From Isoetes taiwanensis (lineage: Eukaryota > Streptophyta > Lycopodiopsida > Isoetales > Isoetaceae), in the NCBI GenBank assembly GCA_021234155.1, contig JAJEKV010000046.1, positions 4,442,665-4,506,664 of the forward strand: a stretch of 64,000 bases of DNA. Reading direction: 5' to 3'. The notes under the pieces were generated by a model that saw nothing but the letters and a program-made list of their open reading frames with translations, did no database searches and had not been told where the DNA came from. Within the stretch, counting starts at the first letter, position 1. Each line of letters opens with the position of its first letter. The translations under genes were made by a program, and so were the position numbers. This document shows, in pieces, positions 22,758 to 35,332 of this stretch.

Positions 22758-25700
22758 CTAAAGAAGAAGGACCATTGCGGCGGCTTTAATCCGAGCCCTC
22801 AAGTCCAAAGTAGGTGAGAGGAAGATGTCAATATATGATGCCACGACTTTCAAATAAACTTTGGTGCCCAAATTCCGCATCGGTGGGCTGCTTGAGAACC
22901 ATTGCTTGGATTCGTTCAAACATTCTTTGAACCTTTCTAGAGGCAAGGCGTTGTGCGACCCTCGATTTTGCCTATCTGGGCTTCACATCTCAAGTTGCAG
23001 CCCATGCTTCCCTTGGCATAACTCAAAGACATGGTGTATGTCATTGAGAGTCACTAACTTTCGTTCTTTAAGTACAACCTTCTAGAGGCACTATCCATGG
23101 GATTAACAAGCTTCTTACCGTTGTTCACGAAATCTTGGTCATGCAGCCCATAAACATCTATCCATGGGATTAACAAGCTTCTTACCGTTGTTCACGAAAT
23201 CTTGGTCATGCAGCCCATAAACATCCTTATTTCTCGAGGCACTTAGTGGCCAACCGTCCCATGAAACCTTGAATATCTTTGTCTTGTGGGACATTTTGGA
23301 TGTATAATCTGCAAACATGCGGCTCTTCTCCTCGAGTCTCCATCAGAAAGCTGTGGCGATTAGAGGGCCAACAACCATTCTCAAGTGCACATTCCACAAG
23401 TCTTGGATTTGTTGCCAGCGGCGTCTAACCTCAAGGTGATGGCAAGGATGAGTGCAGGCGGCTTCTATGCAAGGGATTCACGATAAGAACTCTTGCATAG
23501 TCTTGAAATGACATTCTCCTCGAAGGCATTGATAATTATGTTGTAGCCCTCTTCAGACGGAACCAACTAACACCTCAAATGTGCCATTGCAAGCATGCCC
23601 TTCTTTCTTTCCACAAAAGCGAAGCGGGCGATCATCTCTCGGAATCAATGGACAGCCCGCTTTATGGCGGTCGTCCTCTCAAATACAATTGCTGGAACTC
23701 CCCAAATCAAGTCTTTGGCGTTGCATGTGCCAGTGTAGAACTGAGCAAGATGCTTGAATGTTTCTTCCCTAAGACCGACCTTGTAAAAAAGCTTTCTAGT
23801 GTGTGGGGCGCATAGTGGTAGACATTTTCGGACTGCAAAATTGAGAGAAAGAAAATTGCATTCTTTCCCTCCCCATATCTTAATTGTTTCAAACAAAGCC
23901 TTCGTGGTTTCCCTATATCTTCTTTTATGGCATGGTCTGATTATGTTTTGAGCTATGTCCTTAGAAAATCCCAAAGAGCTGGTTTTCCACTAAATTTACC
24001 TTCCGAGTGTGCCTCCACTATGTCTGGCGAGAATGCGACATCTTCTTCCTTATCTCATGAACTTCTGAGACCTGACCATTTTCTTCATCTCAATTGCATT
24101 GGTAATCTGATCTAATACATAACTTTGTGGTTCTAAATCCCCTCGCTACCTTGTCATCGATGCTGTCTATGCACTCTCATGTAAAAATGCCTCTCTTTCG
24201 GAATAGCAGCACATAAAGAACATTGAAAATTTTCAAAGGGTTCACCTATAAGGCTGACCCTCTTGCATTTCTTATGCCTAAAGCGAGCCACTAATCGTAC
24301 TAAACCACCTTGGAGCTACAAATGTATCGCAATGCGGGTTCACAATACCAATGTGTCCCTTCTTCGGCTCATGCGAGAAAGGGTCTTAAATCCTTAACTT
24401 TATCTCCATGCTTATATTTGCTCTGCCAAAAGCCCTGACATAGTAGAGCCAAGGGCGTTTACATTACGAAATGCGACAATGAAACCCTAAATACCCTACA
24501 AACTTAAAATACAAACCACTTATAAAGCCACTAAGATTACTCCGTGAAATTGCTTGATGAAGCTGGGCGCTTTCGAGCTTGGAGACGCAGTGTTTTTCTT
24601 TGCTCATGTCAAAATCAGTCCAAATCAGCTAAGATTATTCAACATTATAGCGGTAATATGTGAACACTACTTCTAACAAATAAAATAGAGGTTACCTCTT
24701 GCAAAAAGAATGCAAATTTCCTTGTTGCGGGTACGCTTGCCCATTTCTTGACTGCCACCTCTTCTTTGCTTGGTCATTTGACTCCTTACCGTATTCATGG
24801 CAGCATGCGTGTCTCTTAGATAGACTATGATCTTTCATGTGGCCATTAAGACTTCAGGATCTTGGAAAACAGTTCAAGAAGCCTTTCACACATAACAAAT
24901 AACACGAATGTCATCAAGTTTAGCATATCCCTGCATTTGCTCTCATAAAGCTTGAACACAACATCAAAATTTCTAGTTTCTTCTTGAAACTTTGCAATGG
25001 CAGCACTAATGTACTTTCTACTAGAGTTTGATTCTCCTTGCAAATGTCCAACTCCTCCTCAACATTGCGGGGCTGATCCTCTCCTTCTCCACAACCTGCT
25101 CTCCCTTCTCGTGACACTTGAGGTTCGCTTCGTAATTATCGGCATGACCCTTGGACTTCAAAGTGGCTGCATTCAAAGTTACACAAGGTATCATCTCCAC
25201 CTTTACCATATCGTTTCTCACATTCAAGACACCAAATAGCAAATCTTTTTGGTTTACCATGGGCATCATAAGAACACAATTCAAACTGTCCTTCGATTCT
25301 TTTCATTTGCGACTTTGAACTCAACTTCCTCAAAGCAACTTGCCATTTGGCAACATCAAACTTTGTTGCTAACTTGGATAGCAACCTATTCTTTGAAAAA
25401 TTCAAATCTGATACATCATCTAAAAAGGCGGTATCTTCAGCGAGAACAAGTTCATCATCATTATTTACCTCTTCATTTGCGCTCCTTGGCTATGGACGAT
25501 GCGGTCTACCATCTCAAATTGGAGATTTTGAGATGAAATGCTCTCAACAACTTGAGTCCTCTTGCCTTTTTGTGCCGGGCTCTCCAACCACCTTGATAGT
25601 AACCTCGTCACCACAAACCTTAAACATTACCTCACGCCTTGGCGTGAAGGCCACTTCCCTATCTCCAAAAATACAAATTCCTTCTCATCCTCCAAGAGGC

Positions 25701-25830
25701 GTCCCGTCTTCTTTCATTGTGGACATCCGTAAGTGCATTCTTGGGACACCATAGCGAGGCCAAGGTCGCCCACGATTCCACAACCTTCATTCACCTTAAC
25801 AACTAGTGTCCTTTCCATTTTCTTCAGCCC
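22758..25830 (-). pseudogene. Long broken coding block of an unidentified large protein family
   Basis: Reading the minus strand from 25,830: a start-like segment MERTLVVKVNEGCGIVG; an acidic stretch, then FAIWCLECEKRYGKGGDD and CSHFEVQGSCRHLKSKGH, a Cys/His set like a zinc finger (25.1-25.4 kb); a helical part near 24.9 kb; HIGIVNPHCDTFV (24.3 kb); DIAQNIIRPCHKRRYRETTKA and GGKECNFLSLNF (23.6-23.97 kb); SDGDSRRRA (23.3 kb); VYGLHDQDFVNNGKKLVNP (23.1-23.2 kb); and GTKVYLKVVASYIDIFLSP (22.76-22.95 kb). Frame changes and stops separate these parts. The succession of well-formed motifs over 3 kb shows that it was one large protein, perhaps from a mobile element. I cannot name the family. Confidence 0.5.
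23091..23224. repeat. Perfect 67-bp tandem duplication
   Basis: The 67 bases starting CTATCCATGGGATTAACAAG at 23,091 repeat exactly at 23,158. The unit is not a multiple of three, so it shifts the frame of the minus-strand coding block at its HDQDFVNNGKKL motif. Perfect identity suggests a recent event, or an assembly artefact. Confidence 0.9.
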
Positions 25831-28095
25831 TGACACAAGCAAAAAGCGACAAATAATATTAGAGATGCTTGTGAATGTATAGCGTTACCGATATGCATGC
25901 ACAAAACCGATCTTGAGACCTTACTTACATGCAAAACCCCTCTAGAAACCAGATTTCCCACGGATCTCGAGAGAATGGAGGCCGAAATGGAGAAGGGAAG
26001 CTTGGCTTGCAAAAGAGCAGCTGTAGGCTGCTTTGTAGGAAACAGATGGACTTTAAAATCAAATGTTGAACAATGGTTTATGTTGCTCGTCTAACTACTT
26101 CCTAATCCGTTTCATGACTAAACTCGTAGTAGATTTTTATGTGGCGGGGACGAAAAAACTTCAAAACATTACCTCGAAACACCAAATCCTAAAACGTTTT
26201 TACGGCGGCAAGCAGTTCAAAGCCCTAAAAGCGTGCTCTTATATAGCGACTCCAAGAAATCCATCCCGGACCGTGGAAAATGCATACATCACAAGCCAAA
26301 GCGTATGAGTGACGCGGTATCATCATACTATTTTTTTCGAAAAAAACCCTTCTCAGAATCCACATGTATTCTGGAGAATAGATGTGTGAACCGGGAGTCT
26401 TGAGTGAAGCTTCCATCCATCTTGATCGCTCGGACGCATGCTCCATTTATGGAAGCCGCCGTTGCTATGGTTAGGGTTCTTGATATTATGTTCCTGTTTT
26501 GTATTCAAAGACATAGCTTGCAGCATGGATGCATTCAAGCTGATAATCTAGAGGTAGAAGTATAGTTTTATTATGGTGAATTTGCATGGATTGTAGATCG
26601 GTTTTTTGCGATCGCGATCTCATGGGAATTCGCACTCTTCCACAACCCACGCCACCGTGACCACTCCTCCTTTAGCCCTCTTGGAAAGGATCTCGATTTC
26701 TTTGTCCGATCTTTGGATATGGAGGCGCATGTAGAAATTTGTACATATGAAGGGCCTGACAACTTCCTGGCCAGCCAAAAACTGCTACTTGCCTTAGTAT
26801 CTATAGCCCACTTCTTCGCAAGATTTCATAGCTCCCAAGGCAAAGATTCTGATGATGGCTAATGGTGGTGATTCTTGTAGTATTAGAGAATGGCCCTCCC
26901 ATGTCCAAATTGTGGGCTTCTGGATAATCTTTTTGCTGCCATTCCAGTTGCAAATAATGGTAAGATTATACTTTTGTGCTTGCATTCATGTCTCTTTCTG
27001 TCGCTATAGTTCCATACTATCGATCTTGGCATTTCTTTGTAGCATGACATCTTGAATGCTCCATCGATCTTCTATATTGGACATCAGTTAAGATAGTATT
27101 ATAAATTGTGGGTTAGGGTATTACAATGGATCATTGACATGTCTATAACAAAACACTTAGATTGAATTGAAAACGTGTTTGTTTTATTCACTGCAGCTGC
27201 AAATCTTCTCTCATGGTGTCTTTTGCAGCATGTTTTATTGATTATCTATAGCTTCCAGGTAATTTCTTGAAACCGTTCATTAGAATGTATTTGAAGCTTC
27301 TGAGCTCTGTTCCATTATGTTCTATGATCTTTTGTTTATCCTTCATTTTTCCATCAATTTAGTATGAATGGAGAATGTATGGAAGATATCCTTTTATGTT
27401 CTATATGATGCTACAGCCAGTGAGCCAATTTGAGTTCCTATAGTCCTATACGATCTTTAAACAGCATTTGATACTTTTAAAAGATAATTTGCAGAAGAGT
27501 TATTGACATCGAATTTTTAATCTTTAAAGATGGGCAGCGTCAAGCTAGGAATTCTATTTGAATTAATATGTCCTTTTTGGTTCTTCAATCCATCCCCTGG
27601 TTCTAACATTGAAGAGTGTGCAGCATTGTCTTCAAGCGGATTATTTGCAAGATGTAAAGTGCATCACTTGGTATGTCTTAGTCTGCCACCTAAGCAAGAT
27701 TTTAGAGACCCATTTTACATATTAAGACTTCTGTATGATTTCATAAAATCTTATTTCTGTAAATGATATATATAGAATAAATCGTCTCATTCAAGATCGT
27801 GCATTTTCTGTTGGGGTATTCTGATCTGCAAGTGCACTTTCGTGCAAATATCAAGAGTGCAATACATGCATATTAGCCATCTTATACTTCATTTGAGAAA
27901 CTGGTCTATTTCCAATAATCCTTTGCTATTGTTGCAGGTCATGTAGCCCATTATTCCTCCAGTCAAATGGCTGCAAGTTCAAATTTACTCACGCTAGATG
28001 GGATATTCAAATCCAATCATTCTCTCATCTTTTCAATTGATGAGAAGTATGATGAGATGGAATGCAACATTCATGTCATGGCAATAATAGTTTTG
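25831..28095. other. No gene recognised
   Basis: AT-rich, with short open frames only (for example 25,897-26,094 and 27,530-27,766) and none with a motif I know. It could include introns or promoter sequence of an unrecognised gene. Confidence 0.4.
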
Positions 28096-28245
28096 GCTAC
28101 TGAGATATGTCGACAGCAACGAGGACTGATGTGCATTCAAAAAAAAGGTGTGCTCCTCAACACTATGATTTTTTTTGCTACTGAGATATGTCGGCAACAA
28201 TGAGGACTGATGTGCATTCAAAAAAAGGGTATGCTCTCTTGGGTT
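28096..28245. repeat. 81-bp imperfect tandem duplication
   Basis: GCTACTGAGATATGTCG starts at 28,096 and again at 28,177. Both copies continue through GAGGACTGATGTGCATTC and an A-run with a few substitutions. Confidence 0.85.
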
Positions 28246-28970
28246 CACCATTTTCCATATCAATGATACGGTTTTAGAAATTGTTGAGGACAAGCTCTAC
28301 TTTTTTTTAGCTTTTTAATGGTTTGTCTCTTGAATGTTTCTAGCATGTTTGGAAATAGTTATGCTACATCTTTTATTTTATTGTTTTCATGGCTTGAATT
28401 TTATAGCATATTTAGAGAATCTGAATCTGGTGGTTGCGACCAATGCATGTGTTTTAGCTTCGTTAATAGGCTCCATGCAATTAATTCTGTGACAATCTAC
28501 ACATTTTCTGCCATTTTTGCTTGCCGCTATTTGTTTCCATGCATGCAATAGGAAAACATTTCTAGAAGAGTCCCTAGCACTGCATGTCGTTTCTGCCTCA
28601 TGAGATCTGAGGGCCCATCTGTCATGCATTTGGTGGCTAGGTTTGGAATAAGCTTATTTTGCCGCTTTCAATCGAGCTAGATGTAGGCTTCATCAATGTA
28701 GCAAAGATCTTTATGTAGCTAATTTGCAAGTTTTTTGAACTAAAGTATGCCTGGAAACGTCTTGCTATGGGGAAGATTGTACTGATATTTGCACCAATGT
28801 AGCAAGTATCTTTGACGCACCTATTTTGCATATTTTTCAATTTCTATATGGCTGAGGTGTGGCAGTTAATCTCTTCTATGATGAACAATTGGATGGATTT
28901 TGCAATTCCATACGAGTGTCAACTCTATATGTGGCAAGTGGGTGGACCTCATTCTGAGAGTTTCAACAAG

Positions 28971-29170
28971 CCTCTCTTCATTCATGATGACCTCCATTGC
29001 AAACCTAACTTGATTATGAATGGAAGTTTGAGGCTAAATTTGATACTGCTTTGTTTCTTAGTTCCATATGCATCTCTTCATTTATGATGACCTCAATTGA
29101 AACCTAACTTGATTATGAATGGAAATTTGAGGCTAAATTTGATACTGCTTTGTTTCTTAGTTCCATATGC
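28971..29170. repeat. 100-bp tandem duplication
   Basis: CTCTTCATTCATGATGACCTC (28,973) repeats at 29,073 with few differences. Both units run through GATTATGAATGGAA and TTTGTTTCTTAGTTCCATATGCA. Confidence 0.85.
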
Positions 29171-31039
29171 AAATAATTGTTTATCTTTCTGCAATACATG
29201 TAAATTGGCCATCTTATATTTTGTTTTTGAGAAATAAGATTGTTTTTTAATAATGTTTTGAATGCACCTAGAGAAGTTGGGACTAGGGACCCCGACAAGG
29301 ATTGATAAAATTTGACTTTTGTCTTTTGCCTCTTGAATGCAATGGCTGATGAAATTCTATGACATGAACAAAGCATCCAAATGGGAATTTATTACTTAGC
29401 ATGCTCATATTTAACCACTTACCTTCCTACGCCATTGGGGTGGGATAGAAACAAGGCTCCATCTGTTGGATGATATATATGCATACCTAAGCTTTCAGAT
29501 TCTGGTTTTTGAAGGCATGCTTTACCACGTGATCAAGGTTCTATCCAAGTCAAGGACAATGGTAAGTTAGTATATTCAACAAAGTAGATATATTCTTAGT
29601 TAATGTTAGGTCTGATTCTCTCTCCAGGTTCACTTGGATCAGCGATGAGTTATTATAGAGCAACATATAAAGCTTTGGAGTTTTAAGTTTGTTTGTTGAA
29701 GATTGAATTCCAAGATACTTTACTGCACTGGAGTTTTACAGGACGCCCACCAGCATGGTTGTTTGAGTTCAACTCAGAATGTTACTACAGAACCAATCTA
29801 CCTTTTTCTTTAGTCAGTGCATGTGCCAGGCGGTTTATCCTAGAACTATCACATTTGCATGATTGCAAAACTCAATGCATCATTGTTTAGTCATGGTTCT
29901 ACTATCGCACGATGATATCTCAAGACATTATTGTTTAGCTATTGTTGAAATTATGGGAAAAAGATAGACCAAGTAATGCCATGTTTATTTGGGTCTCGAA
30001 AATAACACTGGCAAAAACTTATAGCATGGCCTATACCAACATAGTATATTCTAAACGTCAAACAAGTGTCAAAACATTATCTCTATGGCACATCAGGCAT
30101 GTTCTTTAATCACGTGGGCTATTCGAAACTTAAAGATCAACTATTGAAATACTCTGATTTTTCCCCTAATGTGTACGCAACCAAAGACAAATTCATAATG
30201 AAATGGCCCAATTGAAAAGCTAAAAGACCATGATAGAACAAAAAATTATAAATGTATGCTTTAAACAAAGGCATGCTCCACACAAGCCATATCAAATGGC
30301 AGGCCATATTCATCTTCTTTTGAGAGTCGTATTATGACTGACCAAATTGTTCATGCTTTCTCAAGTCAATAGTGCACTGTATATATAAGATTAATGGGTT
30401 TTCCCTGCTTACTCAGCTAATCTTAAAAGAATAAGTCTCAATCTCATAATCAGAGGCCTAATCGATTTAGCATATTCAATAGGTAAAAATCTAAATCTCA
30501 ACATACATTGCAACCCTATGGGTACATAAATTTGATAAGCTTTATGAAGTGCGGCACTCACTTTGTTGTAGCTAAAGCCCGTCAACGCCGCACATCGTTA
30601 CTAGTGTTAGATTATTTTTCTTACTAATAATCAATTCCATAGCTTAGCATTTTATTTGGCCAAAACAACTCCATGCAATTGCCATGCTCCGAAAGCCTCC
30701 ATAAACTTCTCTAGGCTGTTTTTGGCATATATCCTCTTACTATCTTACTACTAGGAGACTAACATGTCTCACCTTAACTTCACATATGTTTCTTAGTGAA
30801 ATCCCATATTATAGTTTATTTAGCATCTTAATTTCAACATAATTACCAAAGGTACCTATACATCTTTGTCTATCTTCTAAATTAGCATCTTGTCTCTTGA
30901 AGCTGGTGGTGCCTTTCGTGCCCTTGTTAGAACCTCCATGCAACCCCCATAAGCTACATGATCTCCACAGTTCCATATGGGTTCTGGCTTCTCCCGAGTA
31001 TAACAATATCTCTAATATTGATATTGCCAGGATCCAATT
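29171..31039. other. No gene recognised
   Basis: AT-rich sequence with no recognisable protein or repeat apart from the edge of dispersed repeat D on the right. Confidence 0.45.
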
Positions 31040-31290
31040 TACTCCATACAAGCTCTGCTCTACTATCTGCAATTCCAAAGACTATTCCCAGAATTCTCAC
31101 AATAATCTTGGCTAATTCTTACTTTTTCGTCTCCTGTCGTGGAGAAAGACATTTAATTCCACATTATTACATTCAAGGTCACCTAGATTCCTTCAATACT
31201 CTCAATTCAAATGTATCCCGATTTTTTTCTTCAATTTTTAACAAGAATAAGCCATGCCATCTAACATCACCTAGTGTAAGCTGAAAAACT
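31040..31290 (-). repeat. Dispersed repeat D, copy 2 (carries the empty site)
   Basis: On the minus strand this copy reads GCATGGCTTATTCTTGTT...GAATGTAATAATGTGGAATT...CTCCACGACAGGAG...TTATTGTGAGAA. The left part matches 35,228-35,335 and the right part matches 36,530-36,615. The two are adjacent here but separated by 1.18 kb at 35-36.5 kb, so this is the pre-insertion arrangement of that site. Confidence 0.75.
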
Positions 31291-31405
31291 TTGCATATTG
31301 ATTTTCTTACTGAGTTTACAATCGGATGTCTCATATTTTCAAGAAAGATAAAATAATAGAAGTAATGTTCATCCTCCTATTTTTTTCTGCAAAAAGAACA
31401 CCACT

Positions 31406-31476
31406 TGCATAGCCAGAGAATCAAACCTTAATCAGTATCATGGGAGGGTACTATGATACCACTACACCAGCTATGC
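31406..31476 (-). tRNA. tRNA-Gly(CCC)-like gene, probably a pseudogene
   Basis: The 71-base minus-strand sequence folds like a tRNA. GCATAGC and GCTATGC make a perfect 7-bp acceptor stem, GGTGTAGTGGTATCATAGTA is the D-arm/A-box region of plant tRNA-Gly, and the anticodon loop CTCCCAT contains CCC. The anticodon stem has one mismatch. The T arm (AAGGTTTGATTCTCTGG) is poorly paired, with the usual TTCGA changed to TTTGA. A TTTTT run lies about 17 bases downstream. It may be a decayed tRNA gene or a SINE head. Confidence 0.5.
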
Positions 31477-31892
31477 ATATAAAGCTAGTGATAGAGTTTA
31501 TCAGTATAATGGAACAATAATGTTTTGAACACTTTGAATAATTTATCACGCGTGCTCGTAATTCACTAATTGTGTTGTCCAATTGATCATTAGAAGCTGT
31601 CGAATGAGCTAATAAAGAAAGCCCTTGTCGACCAAGACATGTCCAATATATTAATTAATAACTCCCGAGGAAACTAACATAAGAAAGTATCATGTCCATC
31701 AAGCCAAAAAATCCTAGCAATCATTAATGGCTCTGAAGTAACTATAGATGTACCAAAATGTTTGTTTAAAGTCTATAAGTTGAACTATTTTTAGTAACCT
31801 ATAAAGGAACTATAGAAGAAAGCAAATGTTTGTTCATTATCTATAAGTTGAACTATATCTGGTAACCTCCTCAAAAATCAATATCCCAAAGT

Positions 31893-31962
31893 GACTTCAC
31901 TAGAGGTCAAATCTGGAATCTCCAGTTTTGTAGATTGGCGCCTTATCCATTGGGCCATGTCC
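31893..31962 (-). pseudogene. tRNA-Arg-like pseudogene or SINE head
   Basis: The minus strand has TGGCCCAATGGATAAGGCG, a very good match to the D-arm/A-box of plant tRNA-Arg, then a 17-base anticodon-arm-like CCAATCTACAAAACTGG and GATTCCAGATTTGACCTC in the T-arm position. The acceptor ends do not pair and the anticodon position reads ACA, so it is not a working tRNA. Confidence 0.5.
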
Positions 31963-33155
31963 AAAGACATTCAAGTTTATACTTCATCGACCTATTACTG
32001 CGTCTTGTGAAAAGTAACGAATCACAAAAGTATCTACAATTACCAAAGAATTTGGATTTATCCAATTTTTAAGTATACGAGAAAAATGAAAACAATTATT
32101 TTGCAACAATCTACGACATTAAGTTTTGCCATTAATTGCAATAAACTGCATATCATATTTGTGTATGAATGGCCGGGTCTTATTTCAACTATCAATATAT
32201 TTATATAAAGATAATGGTTACTCATCGAGTATTTAAGTGTTGGGATGGTGCTACAACGTTGAGCGACACTTTGGTTTGCTGAAAATGGCTGCATATACAT
32301 TGGAGGAGAGTTATAGACTGGACTGGTAAAGTTAAATGTAATGCAAGGTATTTGGACTTGAAGCTATAAGGATAGGATGGAAAACCAAAGGCGTGTAAGA
32401 GTAATACCTGGATGCTCATGTAAAGAAACAAAAGAAAGCGATTTCACACTTTGATTGGAATTAGGGACAGTGCTTGTGAGCAAAGTTAGTGTCTATAATC
32501 TAAGGATTGATTAGTGTGATTGCAATAGATGTATGAAAGCATTCAAGCAATGCTTATAGAGATTAAATTTATGCTTTAGGGTATCTGACAGCTCACATGA
32601 GGAATATACTCCTCTAGGATAATTCGTTGTTGGCTGATGTTTATAATCCTTTTGTCTCTCTTGTATTAACTCATGTGAATAGTATAGTTATAAGGTACAC
32701 AGACTGGGGGATTGGGCTATGCATTTTATTTGTTACTTTTTGGACTGGCCACCCAAAAGGTTTCATGTAATTACATGCCTAGTCCGAGTTGAATATCTCT
32801 ATTTCCATGGTGGCCTTAGCATTCTATAGAAAAGCGTAAATTTCAGGAATGCAGTTCTATTATGTTTGGTATATTTAGCTTACGTGCACAATTCTTAGCT
32901 TATATTGTTGCGTTGGATGTGCACTAATACATAAGACATAGTTATATTGATTAATGATAGGGTCAATGCACTGGAGCTATTTCTTGAGATAGGTAGTAGA
33001 CAAATTTAGTATGGCTTATTTGTTACGTCTATAAAGCTAGCTGGGAAAATGAAACTTAGAAAGAGATGGCATTGGATTGAAATAGCAACATAATGTAGTG
33101 TAAAAATTGGTTGGAGGCAAATCGCTAACTAAGATGGATTAAGAGTAATTATAAG
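31963..33155. other. No gene seen
   Basis: AT-rich with no recognised feature up to the AGAAT repeat. Confidence 0.5.
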
Positions 33156-33254
33156 AGAATAGAATAGAATAGAATAGAATAGAATAGAATAGAATAGAAT
33201 AGAATAGAATAGAATAGAATAGAATAGAATAGAATAGAATAGAATAGAATAGAG
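33156..33254 (+). repeat. (AGAAT)n microsatellite
   Basis: About 20 pentamer units. It adjoins the element end at 33,255 and behaves as its tail (ATTCT on the element strand). Confidence 0.95.
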
Positions 33255-33620
33255 TTTTCATCGTCCACGGAGACCAATTGGCCTATGGGACACAAGCGAG
33301 GGCGAGACAAGCGTATTCTTGTCAGGAGTTAAACCCTCCCCTTGGGGAAAGGTTGTTTGGGGAAAAAGTGTACAAAGAATAGGTTTTTGTCAAATTGTAC
33401 AAAAACAAATACAAATATATCTCATAGGGAAAGAAATATGTACACATATCTCGTAATTAAGTGCAGGGTCTCGGCGATCCATGATCTCTTGAAGGTATGA
33501 TCCCAACGATGTAGAGCTTCGTTTTCGGCATCTCATCTCGGGGAGCTGGCCGGGGCCGGACTTCTTCGGCATGCAAAGCATCCGAATGTCATCATATCTT
33601 AGAACAACTTTCGGAAGGGT
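33255..33620 (-). mobile_element. Microsatellite-tailed retroposon, copy with (ATTCT)n tail
   Basis: The minus-strand end is GGCCAATTGGTCTCCGTGGACGATGAAAACTC, followed by the ATTCT tail. The body is homologous to 34,418-34,765: shared blocks include GGTATGATCCCA, GCCGGGGCCGGACTTCTTCGG versus GCCGAGGGCGACCAACTTCGG, and the stretch around ATCATATCTT.GA/GGACAACTTT. It may be the 3' part of a LINE or a long SINE. I see no intact ORF. Confidence 0.65.
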
Positions 33621-34417
33621 GTGGCATTAAGTCTTCCGGTGACTCCAACTGGCGGCATTGACAAAGCCTCTCCTGCTTGGCTCCCAATCCATCTCCGGAA
33701 TCTCAATCCCGGGAGATTATGTGCACACATGCGGATAGAGGCAATGGATGCAGCTTTTTCATGGGTAGATGAGTGCTTGTGAGGAGGTAGCATTTGAGGG
33801 CCCGATCCAACTTTATGGGATTTATGTGGCATTGATAATGTGCCATCTTGACACATTCATGGGTGGCGGCATCGTAACTTCTTCGAGGAAAGCATGTGTC
33901 AAAGGTGGTGCCACAGGGTTGTGGCGATGCGCCTGCGACACAGCCCACTCGATGCACGTGATATGGTGCGCATTCCATCGGCCGTGCGAGGCTCTCTTTT
34001 CTAAGCTAGCAGGGGCTTTTTGGCGTTGAGGGGCCTCATTGTGCAATGTGCGAGGATTAGGAAGGTGGTATCGACCATGCTAACCACCTTGCGGAGTAGG
34101 CGATAATGTCTATCAAAGACCCCCTTTGAAGAGGCAAGAAACCTATTTCACAGCGCGATTATGCGGTATGGACTATGGACTTCAACCCTAGGGCTGTGCC
34201 AGAAATGTTGTTATTGATTTGGGAATTATAAAATGGAACAACTAAGGAAGGTCTTTCGAATGAATATATTGTTATGAGATATCCCTGCAACACCAAATAC
34301 AAAGTTTACATTGGCATGCAATTTGGTTAACTTTAAAGTAAGTTGGGTTATTCTATTCTATTTAACTTATATGCTTTGCTAATATTTGAAAACAGAATGA
34401 GAATGAGCAGGGGGAAA
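33621..34417. other. Unassigned, possibly more of the same element
   Basis: GC-richer than its surroundings, with overlapping open frames on both strands (for example 33,769-34,029 + and 33,599-33,978 -). No known motif. It may be the upstream body of the element ending at 33,255. Confidence 0.35.
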
Positions 34418-34765
34418 TGGTTTTTATCGTCCTTGGGAGACCAATCGGCCTATGGGACCGGAAAAGGGCGCATCAAGCAATGCTATGGGTTAAAAAACCC
34501 TAAGCCAGAAGGGTTTTAGGAAAAACCGTGGCGATAATAAAATCTTGTCAAAAGCTGTACAAGTATACAATAAATGTGTAATGTGTGGCGTGCAGGGGAC
34601 ATAGGCGATCTACATGTCCATGGCCTCGAAGGTATGATCCCACAGCACTGTGCGGATCGTGCTTAATGTCACATGTAGCGGTGGCCGAGGGCGACCAACT
34701 TCGGCATGGCGTGTGGGTTTGATCATATCTTTGGACAACTTTGAAAAACATACTTGCTTTTTGAT
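34418..34765 (-). mobile_element. Microsatellite-tailed retroposon family, second body copy
   Basis: The minus strand ends CCGATTGGTCTCCCAAGGACGATAAAAACC. No simple-repeat tail is obvious to its left. The body matches the 33.3 kb copy in several blocks in the same order, which sets a family length of at least 340 bp. Confidence 0.65.
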
Positions 34766-34844
34766 TGGAGCATATGCTCACCGGTGCTTATGAGGACATT
34801 GGGTTGAAAATTAGAGGGAGAATATAACAAGCTTGCGCATTACT

Positions 34845-35332
34845 TGACATGTAATTTACATTTTCCTCTTGATGATTCTTGAGATTATTTCAAATGGTCA
34901 TTACATGAAATACATATTGTATATGATAATTTTCGGGCCGGTTTTTGGTGAGGTTTGGAAACATCATATCTGCGAATCAGAGATCAATTCGGTAGAAAGA
35001 TTTTTGAATAATTTTTCAGGTGGATTTAATCAAACTAAAATTCATCCTTGTGGCGGAAATTATGATAGAAGTAGTAATGATAGATTCGAGAGAATTATTT
35101 GGCGTGTATCTTTCTTCTACAAATTGATTCTTGGACCTAGAGGCGACCTTTCAAGGCTACAAGCATCTGGAAGGGGTCCATACTTGAAAGAATTCACCGG
35201 TGGATGGGTTTTTACGAGGGATGTTAATTGCATGGCTTGATCTTGTTGAAAATTGAAGAAAGAGTGGGATATATTTGAATTAAAAAGAATATTGAAAACG
35301 GAATCTGTGTGGTCTTGAATGTAATAATATGG
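34845..35332 (+). repeat. Dispersed repeat D, copy 3, left part
   Basis: It matches 6,311-6,745 over its first 360 bases and the minus-strand copy at 31 kb over the rest. The repeat resumes at 36,525 after an inserted retroposon. Confidence 0.75.

Noticed and set aside
31406-31476. Functional tRNA-Gly gene
   Set aside because: Poor T-arm pairing and TTTGA in place of TTCGA; kept only as a tRNA-like, probable pseudogene.
33599-34046. Overlapping GC-rich frames on both strands as a gene
   Set aside because: No motif, competing frames, and location beside a retroposon body make a gene unlikely.
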